Shown piece after piece: positions 1-9,121 of a stretch of DNA of 64,000 nt. The stretch comes from Dokdonella_A sp046347015. GTDB taxonomy: Bacteria > Pseudomonadota > Gammaproteobacteria > Xanthomonadales > Rhodanobacteraceae. The stretch's first letter is position 1, and the number at the start of each line of letters is the position of its first letter. Position numbers and translations under genes: made by a program. The DNA lies in the NCBI GenBank assembly GCA_046347015.1, contig JAXMHA010000011.1, positions 1 to 64,000 on the forward strand, read 5' to 3'. The notes under the pieces are model-generated. The model had not been told where the DNA came from. It did no database searches and worked only from the letters and a program-made list of their open reading frames with translations.

Positions 1-699
1 GGCCTCGGCCGCGCGAGTGCGCTCGCCAGCGCCAAGGCGGGTGCAACGGTCGTGCTGCTCGGTCGAACCGTCAGGGCACTGGAAAAGGTTTACGACGAGA
101 TTGAAGCCGTTGGCGGCGCGCGACCGGCAATTTATCCGCTCGACCTCGCGGGTGCGTCACCCCGTGACCATGCCGAGCTTGCCGACGCGATCGTCGCGCA
201 GTGCGGTCGACTGGATGGCCTGGTCCACGCAGCCGCGCATTTTTCCGGCCTGCAACCCTTCGACGAGCAGGCGCCGGAAGAATGGTTGCGCTGTCTGCAT
301 GTCAACGCCACCGCGCCTTTTCTGCTGACTCAGGCGTGCCTGCCAGCCTTGCGTGAACGGGACGATGCGGCCGTGGTGTTCGTGCTCGACGATCCGGCGC
401 GGATCGGCAAGGCGTTCTGGGGTGGATACGGCGCGGCCAAGCATGCCGTGGCCGGGTTGGCGTCGATCGTGCACGAGGAAACCGAAACCGGCCCGGTGCG
501 GATGCATGCCCTGTTGCCGGCTCCGATGCGCACCCGCCTCCGGCGCGAGGCGTACTTCGGCGAGAATACGCTTGGGATCGAGCCGCCGGACCGTGCAGGC
601 GAAGCCGTGGCGTGGCTGCTGACGCCACAGGCTCGCGAGTGGCGTGGCCGCGTTCTCGACTTGCGCCCGCCGTCCACCGCAACCGGACAGGGGAATTGA
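1..699 (+). CDS. SDR family oxidoreductase, YciK-like (5' end missing)
   Basis: The reading frame is open from the first base, so the start codon and probably the first dozen or so residues lie outside the window. The visible protein begins inside the Rossmann glycine motif (GLGRASALA), followed by the strand VVLLGR that closes the first beta-alpha-beta unit. The active-site pattern Y-x-x-x-K is present as YGAAK near visible residue 145, and the C-terminus ends soon after, as in the short YciK/YghA-like members. The family uses NAD(P)H to reduce or oxidise small carbonyl or alcohol substrates; the substrate here cannot be read from sequence. It lies 3 bp upstream of the MarC-type gene and may share its transcript. 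Confidence 0.85.
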   Translation, partial: GLGRASALASAKAGATVVLLGRTVRALEKVYDEIEAVGGARPAIYPLDLAGASPRDHAELADAIVAQCGRLDGLVHAAAHFSGLQPFDEQAPEEWLRCLHVNATAPFLLTQACLPALRERDDAAVVFVLDDPARIGKAFWGGYGAAKHAVAGLASIVHEETETGPVRMHALLPAPMRTRLRREAYFGENTLGIEPPDRAGEAVAWLLTPQAREWRGRVLDLRPPSTATGQGN

Positions 700-702
700 C
701 GG

Positions 703-1320
703 ATGGACGACACCGCCACGATGAGCACGCTGTCGGCGGCGGTGCTGCTGTTCCTGATCATGGACCCGCTCGGCAACGTGCCGATGTTCCTCGCCCTGTT
801 GCGCGACGTGCCTTCGCACCGGCGGCGCATCGTCGTGGTGCGGGAGCTGATCATCGCGCTGGTCGTCCTGCTCGGGGTCGTGTTCGTCGGCGAGTACGTG
901 CTCGACTTCCTGCAGTTGAAGCAGCCGTCGATCAGCATCGCGGGCGGCATCGTGCTGTTCCTGATCGCGATCAGGATGATCTTCCCGTCGAGCGGAAATG
1001 CGCTGGGCGGCGACGTCCACGGTGAACCGTTCATCGTACCCCTCGCGATTCCCTATGTCGCGGGCCCATCGGCGATGGCCGCACTGCTGCTGCTGACGAA
1101 CTCCCACCCGGGACGCACCGCCGACTGGGTCACGGCACTGGTCGCCGCGTGGTTCGTGACCGCGGTGATCCTGCTGTCGTCGACCTATTTGTTCCGCTGG
1201 CTCGGCGAGAGCGTGCTGGATGCGATCGAGCGACTGATGGGCATGGTCCTCGTGGCGCTTTCGGTCCAGATGTTCCTTGACGGCGTGGTTGCGTACATCC
1301 GCGCCAGCGGGGGCCTCTGA
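703..1320 (+). CDS. MarC/YhgN family integral membrane protein
   Basis: 205 residues, almost entirely hydrophobic, with about six membrane segments and the early motif FLIMDPLGNVP (residues 17-27) that is typical of MarC-family proteins. A second family-like segment, PLAIPYVAGPSAMA, follows in the middle. An AGGGGAA-type ribosome site about 8 bp upstream supports the ATG at 703; an ATG six codons later is an alternative. The family is widespread in the inner membrane but its transport function is unsettled, and the old link to multiple antibiotic resistance is no longer accepted. It follows the SDR gene by 3 bp, so co-transcription is likely. Confidence 0.9.
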   Translation: MDDTATMSTLSAAVLLFLIMDPLGNVPMFLALLRDVPSHRRRIVVVRELIIALVVLLGVVFVGEYVLDFLQLKQPSISIAGGIVLFLIAIRMIFPSSGNALGGDVHGEPFIVPLAIPYVAGPSAMAALLLLTNSHPGRTADWVTALVAAWFVTAVILLSSTYLFRWLGESVLDAIERLMGMVLVALSVQMFLDGVVAYIRASGGL

Positions 1321-1488
1321 CATCGCGGTCGTGCGCAGCGGGTGATGCCGCAGCGAACTCCGCGATGCTAGTATTCGAGTGATTTGCGGGTACGGGGCCG
1401 GTGTCCTTCCGGTTCCGGGGGCGTTCGAAACCAACGCGGGCACGGCCGAAGTGGGCGGTCGAGGGCCGTGTGTCGAAGGGGAAATCCG

Positions 1489-4400
1489 ATGAAGCAACGC
1501 ATGCGCGGAGTATCGTGGCTCGGTGGCCTGTTCCTGATGCTGTTCGCCGCCGTGGCGTTCGGGCAGAACACGTCGTCGTCGATCAGCGGACGAGTCGTCG
1601 ACGCAGCCGGCAAACCGGCGGCCGGGGTGGCCGTCACGATCCTGCACGTGCCTTCAGGCACGCAGCAAACGGTGCAGACCGACGCGGGTGGCCGCTACAG
1701 CGCGCAAGGCCTGCGTGTCGGCGGACCGTTCGAGATCAAGGCCTCGGGTTCGCAGGGCGAGACCGCGGAGCAAAAGGATGTGTACCTGAAGCTCGCAACC
1801 GACACGACGCTGAACCTGACGCTCAGTGCCCCCAAGGCGACGGAGTTGACGGGGATCACGGTCACCGCGACTCCGGTGAGCGCGATCTTCCAGCCGGACA
1901 ACAAGGGCATCAGCACCAATGTCACGGCGGCCGAAATGCAGGTCATTCCCAACGTCGACCGTTCGATCCAGACGATTGCGCGCCTCGATCCGTTCATCAC
2001 GCTGTCGAACAACAACCAGGCCGGCGGCTACGTGCAAATCGACGCCGTGGGCCAGAACAACCGCTACAACAACATCACCGTCGATTCGGTTCCGACCAAC
2101 GACTCCTTCGGCCTCAACGCGAACGGGCTGCCGTCGCTCCACCAACCGATCTCGTACGACGCGATCGGCGAATACAACATCTCGACTGCCAACTACGACG
2201 TCACCGCCAAGCGCGCGGTCGGCGCCAACATCAACATCGTCACCAAGAGCGGCAACAACGATTTCCACGGCTCGGCCTATTACGCCTTCACCGACGGCAA
2301 GCACCTGACGGGTGACGACACGAACGGCGACGAGTTTGCCGGCTATTCGCAGAAGTGGGTCGCGGGAGCAACCTTCAGCGGCCCGATCATCAAGGACAAG
2401 CTGTTCTTCTTCCTCAACTACGAGGAAGCCAAGATCGTCGCGCCGACTCCCGACTTCGGCCCGATCGGCACGAACCATGCGAACATCGTGCCGATCACGC
2501 AGGACCAGCTCAACCAGATCATCGACATTGCCCAGAACACCTGGGGGTTGCAGCCCGGAGGGTTGCAGGGCAGTGGCAACAACCAGGAAGACAAGCTGTG
2601 GATGGCGAAGCTCGACTGGAACATCTCCGACGGGCATCGCATGAGCTTCCGGGTCAACCAGACGAAGGCCTCGCAGCCGATCCTGCAGGGCAACTTCACC
2701 GGGTCGCGTCCCGCACTTGGCATGTCGAGCTACTGGTACACGAACCAGTTCAAGCTCGACCAGTATGTCGCCAACTTCTACGACGACTGGGGCGACACGT
2801 TTTCGACCGAAGCGTCGTTCTCGTACGCGAAGTACCGTTCGACGCCGACCACATTGGCCGACCAGCCGCAGGTGCAGGTCTACGTCGATCGCGATGATCC
2901 GGACACGCAGGATGCCAGCGTCTACCTCGGCGAGGACCAGTTCCGGCACTACAACATACTCAACGTCGACACGTACAACGGCTTCTTCGCCGGCAGTTGG
3001 TTCCTCGGCGACCATACCGTCAAGGCCGGCGTCGATTTTCAGCGCGACAAGTTTTACAACCTGTTCGGCCGGACCGAGTTCGGCGCCTACGTGTTCGACA
3101 CGATCGACGATTTCGCGTCCGGGCAGTATTCGAGTTTCAACCTGTACCAGCCCGCGCCGGGCTACACGCTGAACGACATCGCGGCGATCTGGACGCTCGA
3201 CCAGTGGGGTTTCTTCGCCCAGGACACGTGGCAGGTGACGCCGCAGTTTTCGTTGCAATACGGGCTGCGGATCGATATCCCGAAGACGGGCAACCGGCCG
3301 ATCTACAACGCGGCGTTTGAAGATGCGTTCGGCATTTCCAATACCGGAACGGTCAGCGGCAACAGCGTGATCGAGCCACGCATCTCGTTCAACTACGCAT
3401 TCGACACCGAGCGCCTGACCCAGTTGCGCGGTGGCGTCGGGGTGTCCGAAGGCGTGACACCGGGCGTGTGGCTGTCCAACCCGTTCACGAACAACGGAGT
3501 CACGCTGACCAGCGGTTTCTCGAGCAGCGGCACCTTCAACCCCGACCCGTACACGCAGGTCCTGCCGGCCAGTTCGCCGCCGGCCCCCGAAGTCGATCTG
3601 GTCGACAAGAACTTCAAGCTGCCGACGGTCATCAAGGCGAGCCTCGGCTTCGATCGCGAGTTGCCTTGGTGGGGGCTTGTCTTTTCCGCCGACTACATCC
3701 ACCTCGCGACGCAGGACGCGATCTACTACCAGAACCTGAATCTTGGCGCGCCGACAGGCGTGCTGCCCGATGGCCGGCTGAGCTATTGGGCGAACCCGTA
3801 CTACGATTTCACGACAGGCGGCAAGGCGAGTGGCCAGGCGCCGAACCGGAACATGAACTTCTATGACATCGTGCTGCTCACGAACACTAACCAGGGCAAG
3901 GCTGATTTCCTGTCGCTGCAAGTCAAGAAGCCGCTGAGCAACAACCTCTCCGGCAGCCTCGCGGCCGTGTTCGGGCGCTCCACCGACGTCAACTCGGGCA
4001 CGTCCTCGCAGGCGGCATCCAACCTGAACAAGAACGCGGTGTTCAATCCGAACGAGAATATCGCGTCGCCGAGCAACTACGATGTCCGCGAGCGCCTGTT
4101 GGCGTCGCTGACCTGGAAGCATCACTTCTTCGGCGACTACGGCACCAGCATCTCGACGATCTACGACGGCCACACCGGGCAGCGTTACAGCTGGGTGTTC
4201 GGCAATGACGTGAGCGGCGTTTGCTACGGCAGCTCGTCGAACTGCCCGTTCGGTCTCGTCTACATCCCGACGGGGCCGGGTGACGTCGAGTTCGCCAACG
4301 GTACGGACCCGAACGTGATCTCGCAATTCTTCGACTTCATCAAGGGCAACAAGTACCTGCGCGAGCATGCCGGCGGCCCGGCCGGGCGCAACGGCGCGCA

Positions 4401-4719
4401 CGCGCCGTGGGTGAACCGCATCGACTTGAGCTTCCGGCAGGAGATCCCCGGCCTGTTCTCCGGCAACAAGGGCGAGATCAAGTTCGACATCTACAACATC
4501 CTGAACATGCTCAACAAGAAGTGGGGCGACATTTACGACGTCGACTTCCCGTACCAGCGTACGTTGGCGAATTTCGCGGGCGTCGACCCGGTGACCGGCA
4601 AGTACGTCTACTCGCTGCCGACCAGTGGTGGAAACTATGCGCCCGGCAAGATGACGTACGAGAATTCCGCAGCCCAGTCGGTGTGGTCGGTCCTGGTGAC
4701 GTTGCGCTACACGTTCTGA
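1489..4719 (+). CDS. Oar-like TonB-dependent receptor with N-terminal carboxypeptidase-regulatory domain
   Basis: 1076 residues. The start is placed at 1489 because AAGGGGAAA lies 6-10 bp upstream and the protein then opens with a clean signal peptide ending at AFGQ (residue 25); the frame is open for 35 more codons upstream, but those look non-coding. Residues about 28-115 form a CarboxypepD_reg-like domain (SISGRVVDAAGKPAAG), then comes a plug domain rich in Asn and an outer-membrane beta-barrel that ends in the expected aromatic residue (TLRYTF). This is the Oar subfamily common in Xanthomonadales, thought to import large or complex ligands across the outer membrane using TonB energy. The ligand is unknown. 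Its stop codon overlaps the start of ppnN. Confidence 0.92.
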   Translation: MKQRMRGVSWLGGLFLMLFAAVAFGQNTSSSISGRVVDAAGKPAAGVAVTILHVPSGTQQTVQTDAGGRYSAQGLRVGGPFEIKASGSQGETAEQKDVYLKLATDTTLNLTLSAPKATELTGITVTATPVSAIFQPDNKGISTNVTAAEMQVIPNVDRSIQTIARLDPFITLSNNNQAGGYVQIDAVGQNNRYNNITVDSVPTNDSFGLNANGLPSLHQPISYDAIGEYNISTANYDVTAKRAVGANINIVTKSGNNDFHGSAYYAFTDGKHLTGDDTNGDEFAGYSQKWVAGATFSGPIIKDKLFFFLNYEEAKIVAPTPDFGPIGTNHANIVPITQDQLNQIIDIAQNTWGLQPGGLQGSGNNQEDKLWMAKLDWNISDGHRMSFRVNQTKASQPILQGNFTGSRPALGMSSYWYTNQFKLDQYVANFYDDWGDTFSTEASFSYAKYRSTPTTLADQPQVQVYVDRDDPDTQDASVYLGEDQFRHYNILNVDTYNGFFAGSWFLGDHTVKAGVDFQRDKFYNLFGRTEFGAYVFDTIDDFASGQYSSFNLYQPAPGYTLNDIAAIWTLDQWGFFAQDTWQVTPQFSLQYGLRIDIPKTGNRPIYNAAFEDAFGISNTGTVSGNSVIEPRISFNYAFDTERLTQLRGGVGVSEGVTPGVWLSNPFTNNGVTLTSGFSSSGTFNPDPYTQVLPASSPPAPEVDLVDKNFKLPTVIKASLGFDRELPWWGLVFSADYIHLATQDAIYYQNLNLGAPTGVLPDGRLSYWANPYYDFTTGGKASGQAPNRNMNFYDIVLLTNTNQGKADFLSLQVKKPLSNNLSGSLAAVFGRSTDVNSGTSSQAASNLNKNAVFNPNENIASPSNYDVRERLLASLTWKHHFFGDYGTSISTIYDGHTGQRYSWVFGNDVSGVCYGSSSNCPFGLVYIPTGPGDVEFANGTDPNVISQFFDFIKGNKYLREHAGGPAGRNGAHAPWVNRIDLSFRQEIPGLFSGNKGEIKFDIYNILNMLNKKWGDIYDVDFPYQRTLANFAGVDPVTGKYVYSLPTSGGNYAPGKMTYENSAAQSVWSVLVTLRYTF

Positions 4720-6158
4720 TGCCGGGACCCGAACCCGCGAACAGCCCGGTGGTGGCGGGAGCCCCAATCGGCGCAGCGAACGCGCCCGAGGCCCCGCGCA
4801 CCGTCAATGCACGCATCTCGCCGGTCGATGGGCTCGACGTGCTGTCGCGGGACGAGGTCGGCCAATTGCGAGCCACCGGCCGCGGCAGCGTCCACGACCT
4901 GCTGCGGCATTGCGCGCTGGCGGTCCTGACCCAAGGCACCGTCAGCGACGATGCGCGGTTGATGCAGGAACGCTATCCCGACTTCGACCTCGCGATCCTG
5001 CAACAGGACCGGGGCGTCAAGCTCGAGCTGCGCAATGCTCCCGCAGAAGCGTTCGTCGATGGCGACATCATCCGCGGCGTCAACGAACTGCTGTTCGCGG
5101 TACTGCGTGATGTCGTCTACGTGGCCATGCAGATCGGCGAAGGGCGATTCGACCTGACGGGTTCCGAGGGGATCACGAACGCGGTGTTCGAGATCCTGCG
5201 TAATGCGCGCATTCTGCGACCGAACGTGGACCCGAACCTCGTCGTGTGCTGGGGCGGGCACAGCATCTCGCGCGGCGAGTACGACTACACCAAGAAGGTC
5301 GGTTACGAACTCGGGCTGCGCGGCCTCGACATCTGCACCGGTTGCGGTCCCGGCGCGATGAAGGGACCGATGAAGGGCGCCAACATCGCCCATGCGAAGC
5401 AGCGCCGGCCGCGCAATCGCTACATCGGGATCACCGAGCCCGGCATCATCGCGTCGGAATCGCCGAATCCGATCGTCAACAACCTCGTCATCATGCCGGA
5501 CATCGAGAAGCGGCTCGAGGCGTTCGTGCGCATCGCCCACGCGGTCGTCATATTCCCGGGCGGCGTCGGCACGGCGGAGGAGATCCTCTACATCCTCGGC
5601 ATCCTGATCAATCCGGCCAATGCGACGTTGCCATTGCCGCTGGTGCTCACCGGACCCGCCGAATCGGCGGCGTACTTCGAGCAGATCGACCGGTTCCTCA
5701 GGCTGGCCCTCGGTGACGCCGTCGCGTCGCGTTACCAGATCGTCATCGACGATCCGCGCAATGTCGCTCGCCAAGTCCAGCGCGGGATCGAAAAAGTCCG
5801 GATCAATCGGCTCGATTCGAAGGACGCGTTCTACTTCAACTGGGCGCTGCAGATCGCGGCCGATTTCCAGACACCGTTCAAGTCGAGCCATGCGGCGGTT
5901 GCGGCGCTGAATCTCGACCGCGGGCAGCCGGCCCACGTGCTTGCGGCGAATTTGCGGCGGGCGTTTTCGGCGATCGTGTCGGGCAATGTGAAGGAAGAGG
6001 GCCGGCGCGCGATCGAAACCGAAGGTCCGTTCAAGATCCACGGCGACGCCGAAGTCATGCGGGCGCTCGACCGGTTGCTTGCGAGTTTCGTCGGGCAGCA
6101 ACGGATGAAGCTTCCGGGCAGTCACTACGAACCGTGTTACCGGATCCAACCCACCTGA
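4719..6158 (+). CDS. ppnN: Pyrimidine/purine nucleotide 5'-monophosphate nucleosidase (LOG family)
   Basis: 479 residues against about 454 in Escherichia coli PpnN (YgdH). The start ATG overlaps the receptor stop as TGATG, a sign of translational coupling; the frame is open further upstream but that part is a shadow of the receptor gene. The central LOG domain carries PGGVGTAEE (near residue 285) and an upstream GCGPGAMKGPMKGA segment, the phosphate-binding and catalytic motifs of the lysine-decarboxylase-like nucleosidases. The flanking regions match the DUF4478 and DUF3412 parts of PpnN. The enzyme splits nucleoside monophosphates into base and ribose 5-phosphate and is tuned by (p)ppGpp in E. 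coli. Confidence in the family is high. Confidence 0.92.
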   Translation: MPGPEPANSPVVAGAPIGAANAPEAPRTVNARISPVDGLDVLSRDEVGQLRATGRGSVHDLLRHCALAVLTQGTVSDDARLMQERYPDFDLAILQQDRGVKLELRNAPAEAFVDGDIIRGVNELLFAVLRDVVYVAMQIGEGRFDLTGSEGITNAVFEILRNARILRPNVDPNLVVCWGGHSISRGEYDYTKKVGYELGLRGLDICTGCGPGAMKGPMKGANIAHAKQRRPRNRYIGITEPGIIASESPNPIVNNLVIMPDIEKRLEAFVRIAHAVVIFPGGVGTAEEILYILGILINPANATLPLPLVLTGPAESAAYFEQIDRFLRLALGDAVASRYQIVIDDPRNVARQVQRGIEKVRINRLDSKDAFYFNWALQIAADFQTPFKSSHAAVAALNLDRGQPAHVLAANLRRAFSAIVSGNVKEEGRRAIETEGPFKIHGDAEVMRALDRLLASFVGQQRMKLPGSHYEPCYRIQPT

Positions 6159-6260
6159 CGAGTCCGGGGAGTGGATTGTCGCTTCCGGACCAGGCGGTCG
6201 CAGGCCGGGAAGGCCGCGCGAGGCCTGGATGCGGAGATGAAGGCACGGCTGCCGGAGGGT

Positions 6261-6337
6261 TGGCGCCCGAAGTTGGACTCGAACCAACGACCCCCTGATT
6301 AACAGTCAGGTGCTCTAACCGGCTGAGCTATTCGGGC
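6261..6337 (-). tRNA. tRNA-Asn (GUU)
   Basis: On the minus strand the 77-nt cloverleaf is complete: acceptor GCCCGAA pairs with TTCGGGC, the anticodon stem CCTGA/TCAGG holds the loop CTGTTAA (anticodon GTT), and the T-arm is GTTGG/CCAAC. The CCA end is encoded. It stands alone between ppnN and the pseudopilin gene. Confidence 0.97.
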
Positions 6338-6371
6338 GGGCCGCGTATTGTGTTGGCCCGCCCGCGTCAGG

Positions 6372-6932
6372 TCAAGGTGCGCTCGCCACCGCGACGCATG
6401 CCGCGGCGGCGGCGGCCGCGGCCGGCGCCGACCGCAGGCGGCCCGCATTGTTGATGACCAACGATGTTGCGCGGGACGTGCCGCCTCGATCGCACGCAGT
6501 CAGGGTCAGGTTCGTGCCGGACGCTGCGCCACTTGCGCGGTAGCGCACGAACCGGCGTCCCGCGCTCGACACGATGGCGACGCCCGGGGCTTGCGCCGCC
6601 GCGCGGTTGACCACATCCTCGTCTTCGTCGTGGCGGTCGTTGCCGTTGCGATCGACGAACACGAGCCAGCCGTGGTGCCATTGGTTCGTGTTCGTGCATT
6701 GGAGCCCGTCCGTGCTCGGACAGAGGAGGACATTGAGTCGCCGCTCGACCGCCGTCGAGCGCGCCGTCTGTATCGTTGCCGCCAGCGTGCTGGCTGCGGT
6801 TCCGCTGCGAGAGTGGGCAATGAGGTTGCCGAATGCGGGTGCTCCGGAAGCAAGAACGATGGCCATGATCGCCACCACCATCAGGACTTCGATCAACGTG
6901 ATGCCGCGGGTACCGTTGAAGCCGTTCGACAT
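6372..6932 (-). CDS. GspH/FimT family pseudopilin
   Basis: 186 residues. The start is set at 6932 because AAGGAGCG lies just upstream and the protein then begins with a short charged leader and the type IV pilin prepilin motif G-ITLIEVLMVVAIMAIVLA, in which the prepilin peptidase would cut after Gly and Glu sits at mature position 5. The rest is a small globular C-terminal domain with paired cysteines, as in GspH/FimT minor pseudopilins of type II secretion or type IV pili. It is an orphan: no other pilin, secretin or assembly ATPase gene is near. It is divergent from uvrB. The C-terminus is an unusual alanine run. Which machine it joins cannot be told from this window. Confidence 0.88.
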   Translation of the reverse strand: MSNGFNGTRGITLIEVLMVVAIMAIVLASGAPAFGNLIAHSRSGTAASTLAATIQTARSTAVERRLNVLLCPSTDGLQCTNTNQWHHGWLVFVDRNGNDRHDEDEDVVNRAAAQAPGVAIVSSAGRRFVRYRASGAASGTNLTLTACDRGGTSRATSLVINNAGRLRSAPAAAAAAAACVAVASAP

Positions 6933-7081
6933 TGTCGTGCGCTCCTTGTCGGGGGTGCGGACATGGTAGGTATTGAGCCGTATCTCCACGACCGGCGGGG
7001 AACACCGCATTGCGTAGGAAATCGGCGCGGGCAACCGCGCGAATCGGCAAGGGTGGCCGTCGGATTCCGGGGATCCCCCGC

Positions 7082-9115
7082 GTGAGCGACCGCTTCGAAC
7101 TCGTGGCCCCGTTCGCGCCGGCGGGCGACCAGCCCGGCGCGATCTCTCGGCTGACCCAGGGCTTCGACTCGGGGCTTGCGCGCCAGACCCTGCTCGGCGT
7201 GACCGGCTCCGGCAAGACGTATACGATCGCGAGTGTCGTCGCCAACGTGCAGAAGCCGACCCTGGTGCTGGCGCCGAACAAGACGCTCGCGGCCCAGTTG
7301 TACGGCGAGTTCCGCGAGTTCTTCCCGCACAACGCGGTCGAGTACTTCGTCAGCTACTACGACTACTACCAGCCGGAAGCCTACGTGCCGGCCTCGGACA
7401 CGTACATCGAGAAGGACGCGTCGATCAACGAGCACATCGAGCAGATGCGCCTGTCGGCCACCAAGGCGCTGTTGTCCCGGCCGGACGCGCTGATCGTCGC
7501 GACGGTTTCGGCGATCTACGGGCTCGGCGACCCGGACGATTACCTGAAGATGCGCATGCACCTGATGCGTGGCGAGCACACGGACCAGCGCGCGCTGATT
7601 CGGCACCTGACCGAATTGCAGTACACGCGCGGTGACTTCGAGTTGCGCCGCGGCACCTATCGCGTCCGCGGCGAGACGATCGACGTATTCCCGGCCGAAT
7701 CGGAAACCGAGGCGTTGCGCATCGAGCTGTTCGACGGCGACATCGAGAACCTGTCGCTGTTTGATCCATTGACGGGCGAAGTGCTGCGCCGGATCCCGCG
7801 CTACACCGTCTACCCGAAGACCCACTATGCGACGACGCGCGAACGCGTCGTGCATGCGATCGACACGATCAAGGCCGAACTCGTCGAACGCCTCGCGTAC
7901 CTGCGTGGCGCCGGCAAATTGCTCGAAGCGCAGCGGCTCGAGGAACGAACGCGCTACGACGTCGAGATGATGGCCGAGGTCGGCTACTGCAACGGCATCG
8001 AGAACTATTCACGCCACTTGACCGGGCGCGCGCCGGGCGAACCGCCGCCGACCCTGTTCGACTACCTGCCGGCCGATGCGCTGCTGGTCGTCGACGAATC
8101 GCACGTGACGATCCCGCAGCTCGGCGCGATGTACAAGGGCGACCGCTCGCGCAAGGAAACACTGGTGGAGTTCGGCTTCCGGCTGCCATCGGCGCTCGAC
8201 AACCGTCCGTTGAAGTTCGAGGAGTGGGAGGCACGCGCGCCGCGGATGATCTTCGTTTCGGCGACGCCGGGGCCATGGGAACTCGGCGAATCCTCGGGCA
8301 ATGTCGTCGAGCTGGTCGTGCGGCCCACCGGGCTCGTCGATCCCGCCGTCGAGGTCCGCCCGGTGCGCGCGCAGGTCGAGGACCTCCTCGGCGTCATCCA
8401 CGAACGCGTCGCCTCCGGGGAGCGCGTGCTGGTCACGACGCTCACCAAGCGGATGGCGGAGGACCTGACCGAGTTCCTGTCCGAGCAGGGCGTGCGCGTG
8501 CGCTACCTGCACTCGGACATCGACACCGTCGAGCGGGTCGAGATCATCCGCGACCTCAGGCTCGGCGCGTTCGACGTGCTGGTCGGAATCAACTTGCTGC
8601 GCGAGGGACTCGACATGCCGGAGGTGTCGCTGGTCGCGATCCTCGATGCCGACAAGGAAGGCTACCTGCGATCGACGAACTCGTTGATCCAGACGATCGG
8701 CCGCGCCGCGCGCAATCTGCACGGCAAGGCGATCCTGTACGCCGACAATGTCACGCGCTCCATGCGCGCGGCCATCGACGAAACCGATCGCCGCCGGCGA
8801 AAGCAGGTCGAGTACAACCAGGCCCACGGCATCACGCCGGCCGGCATCGTCAAGGCGGTGACCGACATCATGGAAGGCGCGCGGGCCGAGCCCGCCTTGG
8901 AGAAGATCCGCGGCCGTGGGCGAGGCACGCAGCCCGCGCGTCGTGTCGCCGAGAATGCGGCCGACTACGCTCAGCTTGAACCGGGAGCCGCGGTCGCGAA
9001 GATCCGCGACCTCGAAAACGCGATGTACAAGCACGCCGAGGACCTCGAGTTCGAAGAAGCGGCGCGTCTCCGCGACGAGATCCGCCGCGTGCGGGAACAG
9101 GCCTTGGTGCGGTAG
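7082..9115 (+). CDS. uvrB: Excinuclease ABC subunit B
   Basis: 677 residues when started at the GTG at 7082, which gives the usual N-terminus VSDRFELVAPFAPAGDQP; an upstream in-frame ATG at 7010 would add 24 atypical residues. The helicase-like core has Walker A GVTGSGKT near residue 40, the beta-hairpin segment YYDYYQPEAY that clamps the DNA strand, the Walker B region with DESHV, and the later helicase motifs (RAARN). A UVR domain that contacts UvrC closes the protein. UvrB verifies damage delivered by UvrA and recruits UvrC in nucleotide excision repair. Length matches E. coli UvrB (673). The gene stands alone, as it often does. Confidence 0.97.
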   Translation: MSDRFELVAPFAPAGDQPGAISRLTQGFDSGLARQTLLGVTGSGKTYTIASVVANVQKPTLVLAPNKTLAAQLYGEFREFFPHNAVEYFVSYYDYYQPEAYVPASDTYIEKDASINEHIEQMRLSATKALLSRPDALIVATVSAIYGLGDPDDYLKMRMHLMRGEHTDQRALIRHLTELQYTRGDFELRRGTYRVRGETIDVFPAESETEALRIELFDGDIENLSLFDPLTGEVLRRIPRYTVYPKTHYATTRERVVHAIDTIKAELVERLAYLRGAGKLLEAQRLEERTRYDVEMMAEVGYCNGIENYSRHLTGRAPGEPPPTLFDYLPADALLVVDESHVTIPQLGAMYKGDRSRKETLVEFGFRLPSALDNRPLKFEEWEARAPRMIFVSATPGPWELGESSGNVVELVVRPTGLVDPAVEVRPVRAQVEDLLGVIHERVASGERVLVTTLTKRMAEDLTEFLSEQGVRVRYLHSDIDTVERVEIIRDLRLGAFDVLVGINLLREGLDMPEVSLVAILDADKEGYLRSTNSLIQTIGRAARNLHGKAILYADNVTRSMRAAIDETDRRRRKQVEYNQAHGITPAGIVKAVTDIMEGARAEPALEKIRGRGRGTQPARRVAENAADYAQLEPGAAVAKIRDLENAMYKHAEDLEFEEAARLRDEIRRVREQALVR

Positions 9116-9121
9116 CCCGGC

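Noticed and set aside
1654..4767. 1037-codon open frame antisense to the TonB-dependent receptor
   Set aside because: It mirrors the GC3 pattern of the receptor gene, has no domain, and is rich in Arg, Val and Asp as expected for an antisense shadow.
7010..7081. Upstream ATG start for uvrB
   Set aside because: Adds 24 basic residues not typical of UvrB; the GTG at 7082 gives the family N-terminus and length.
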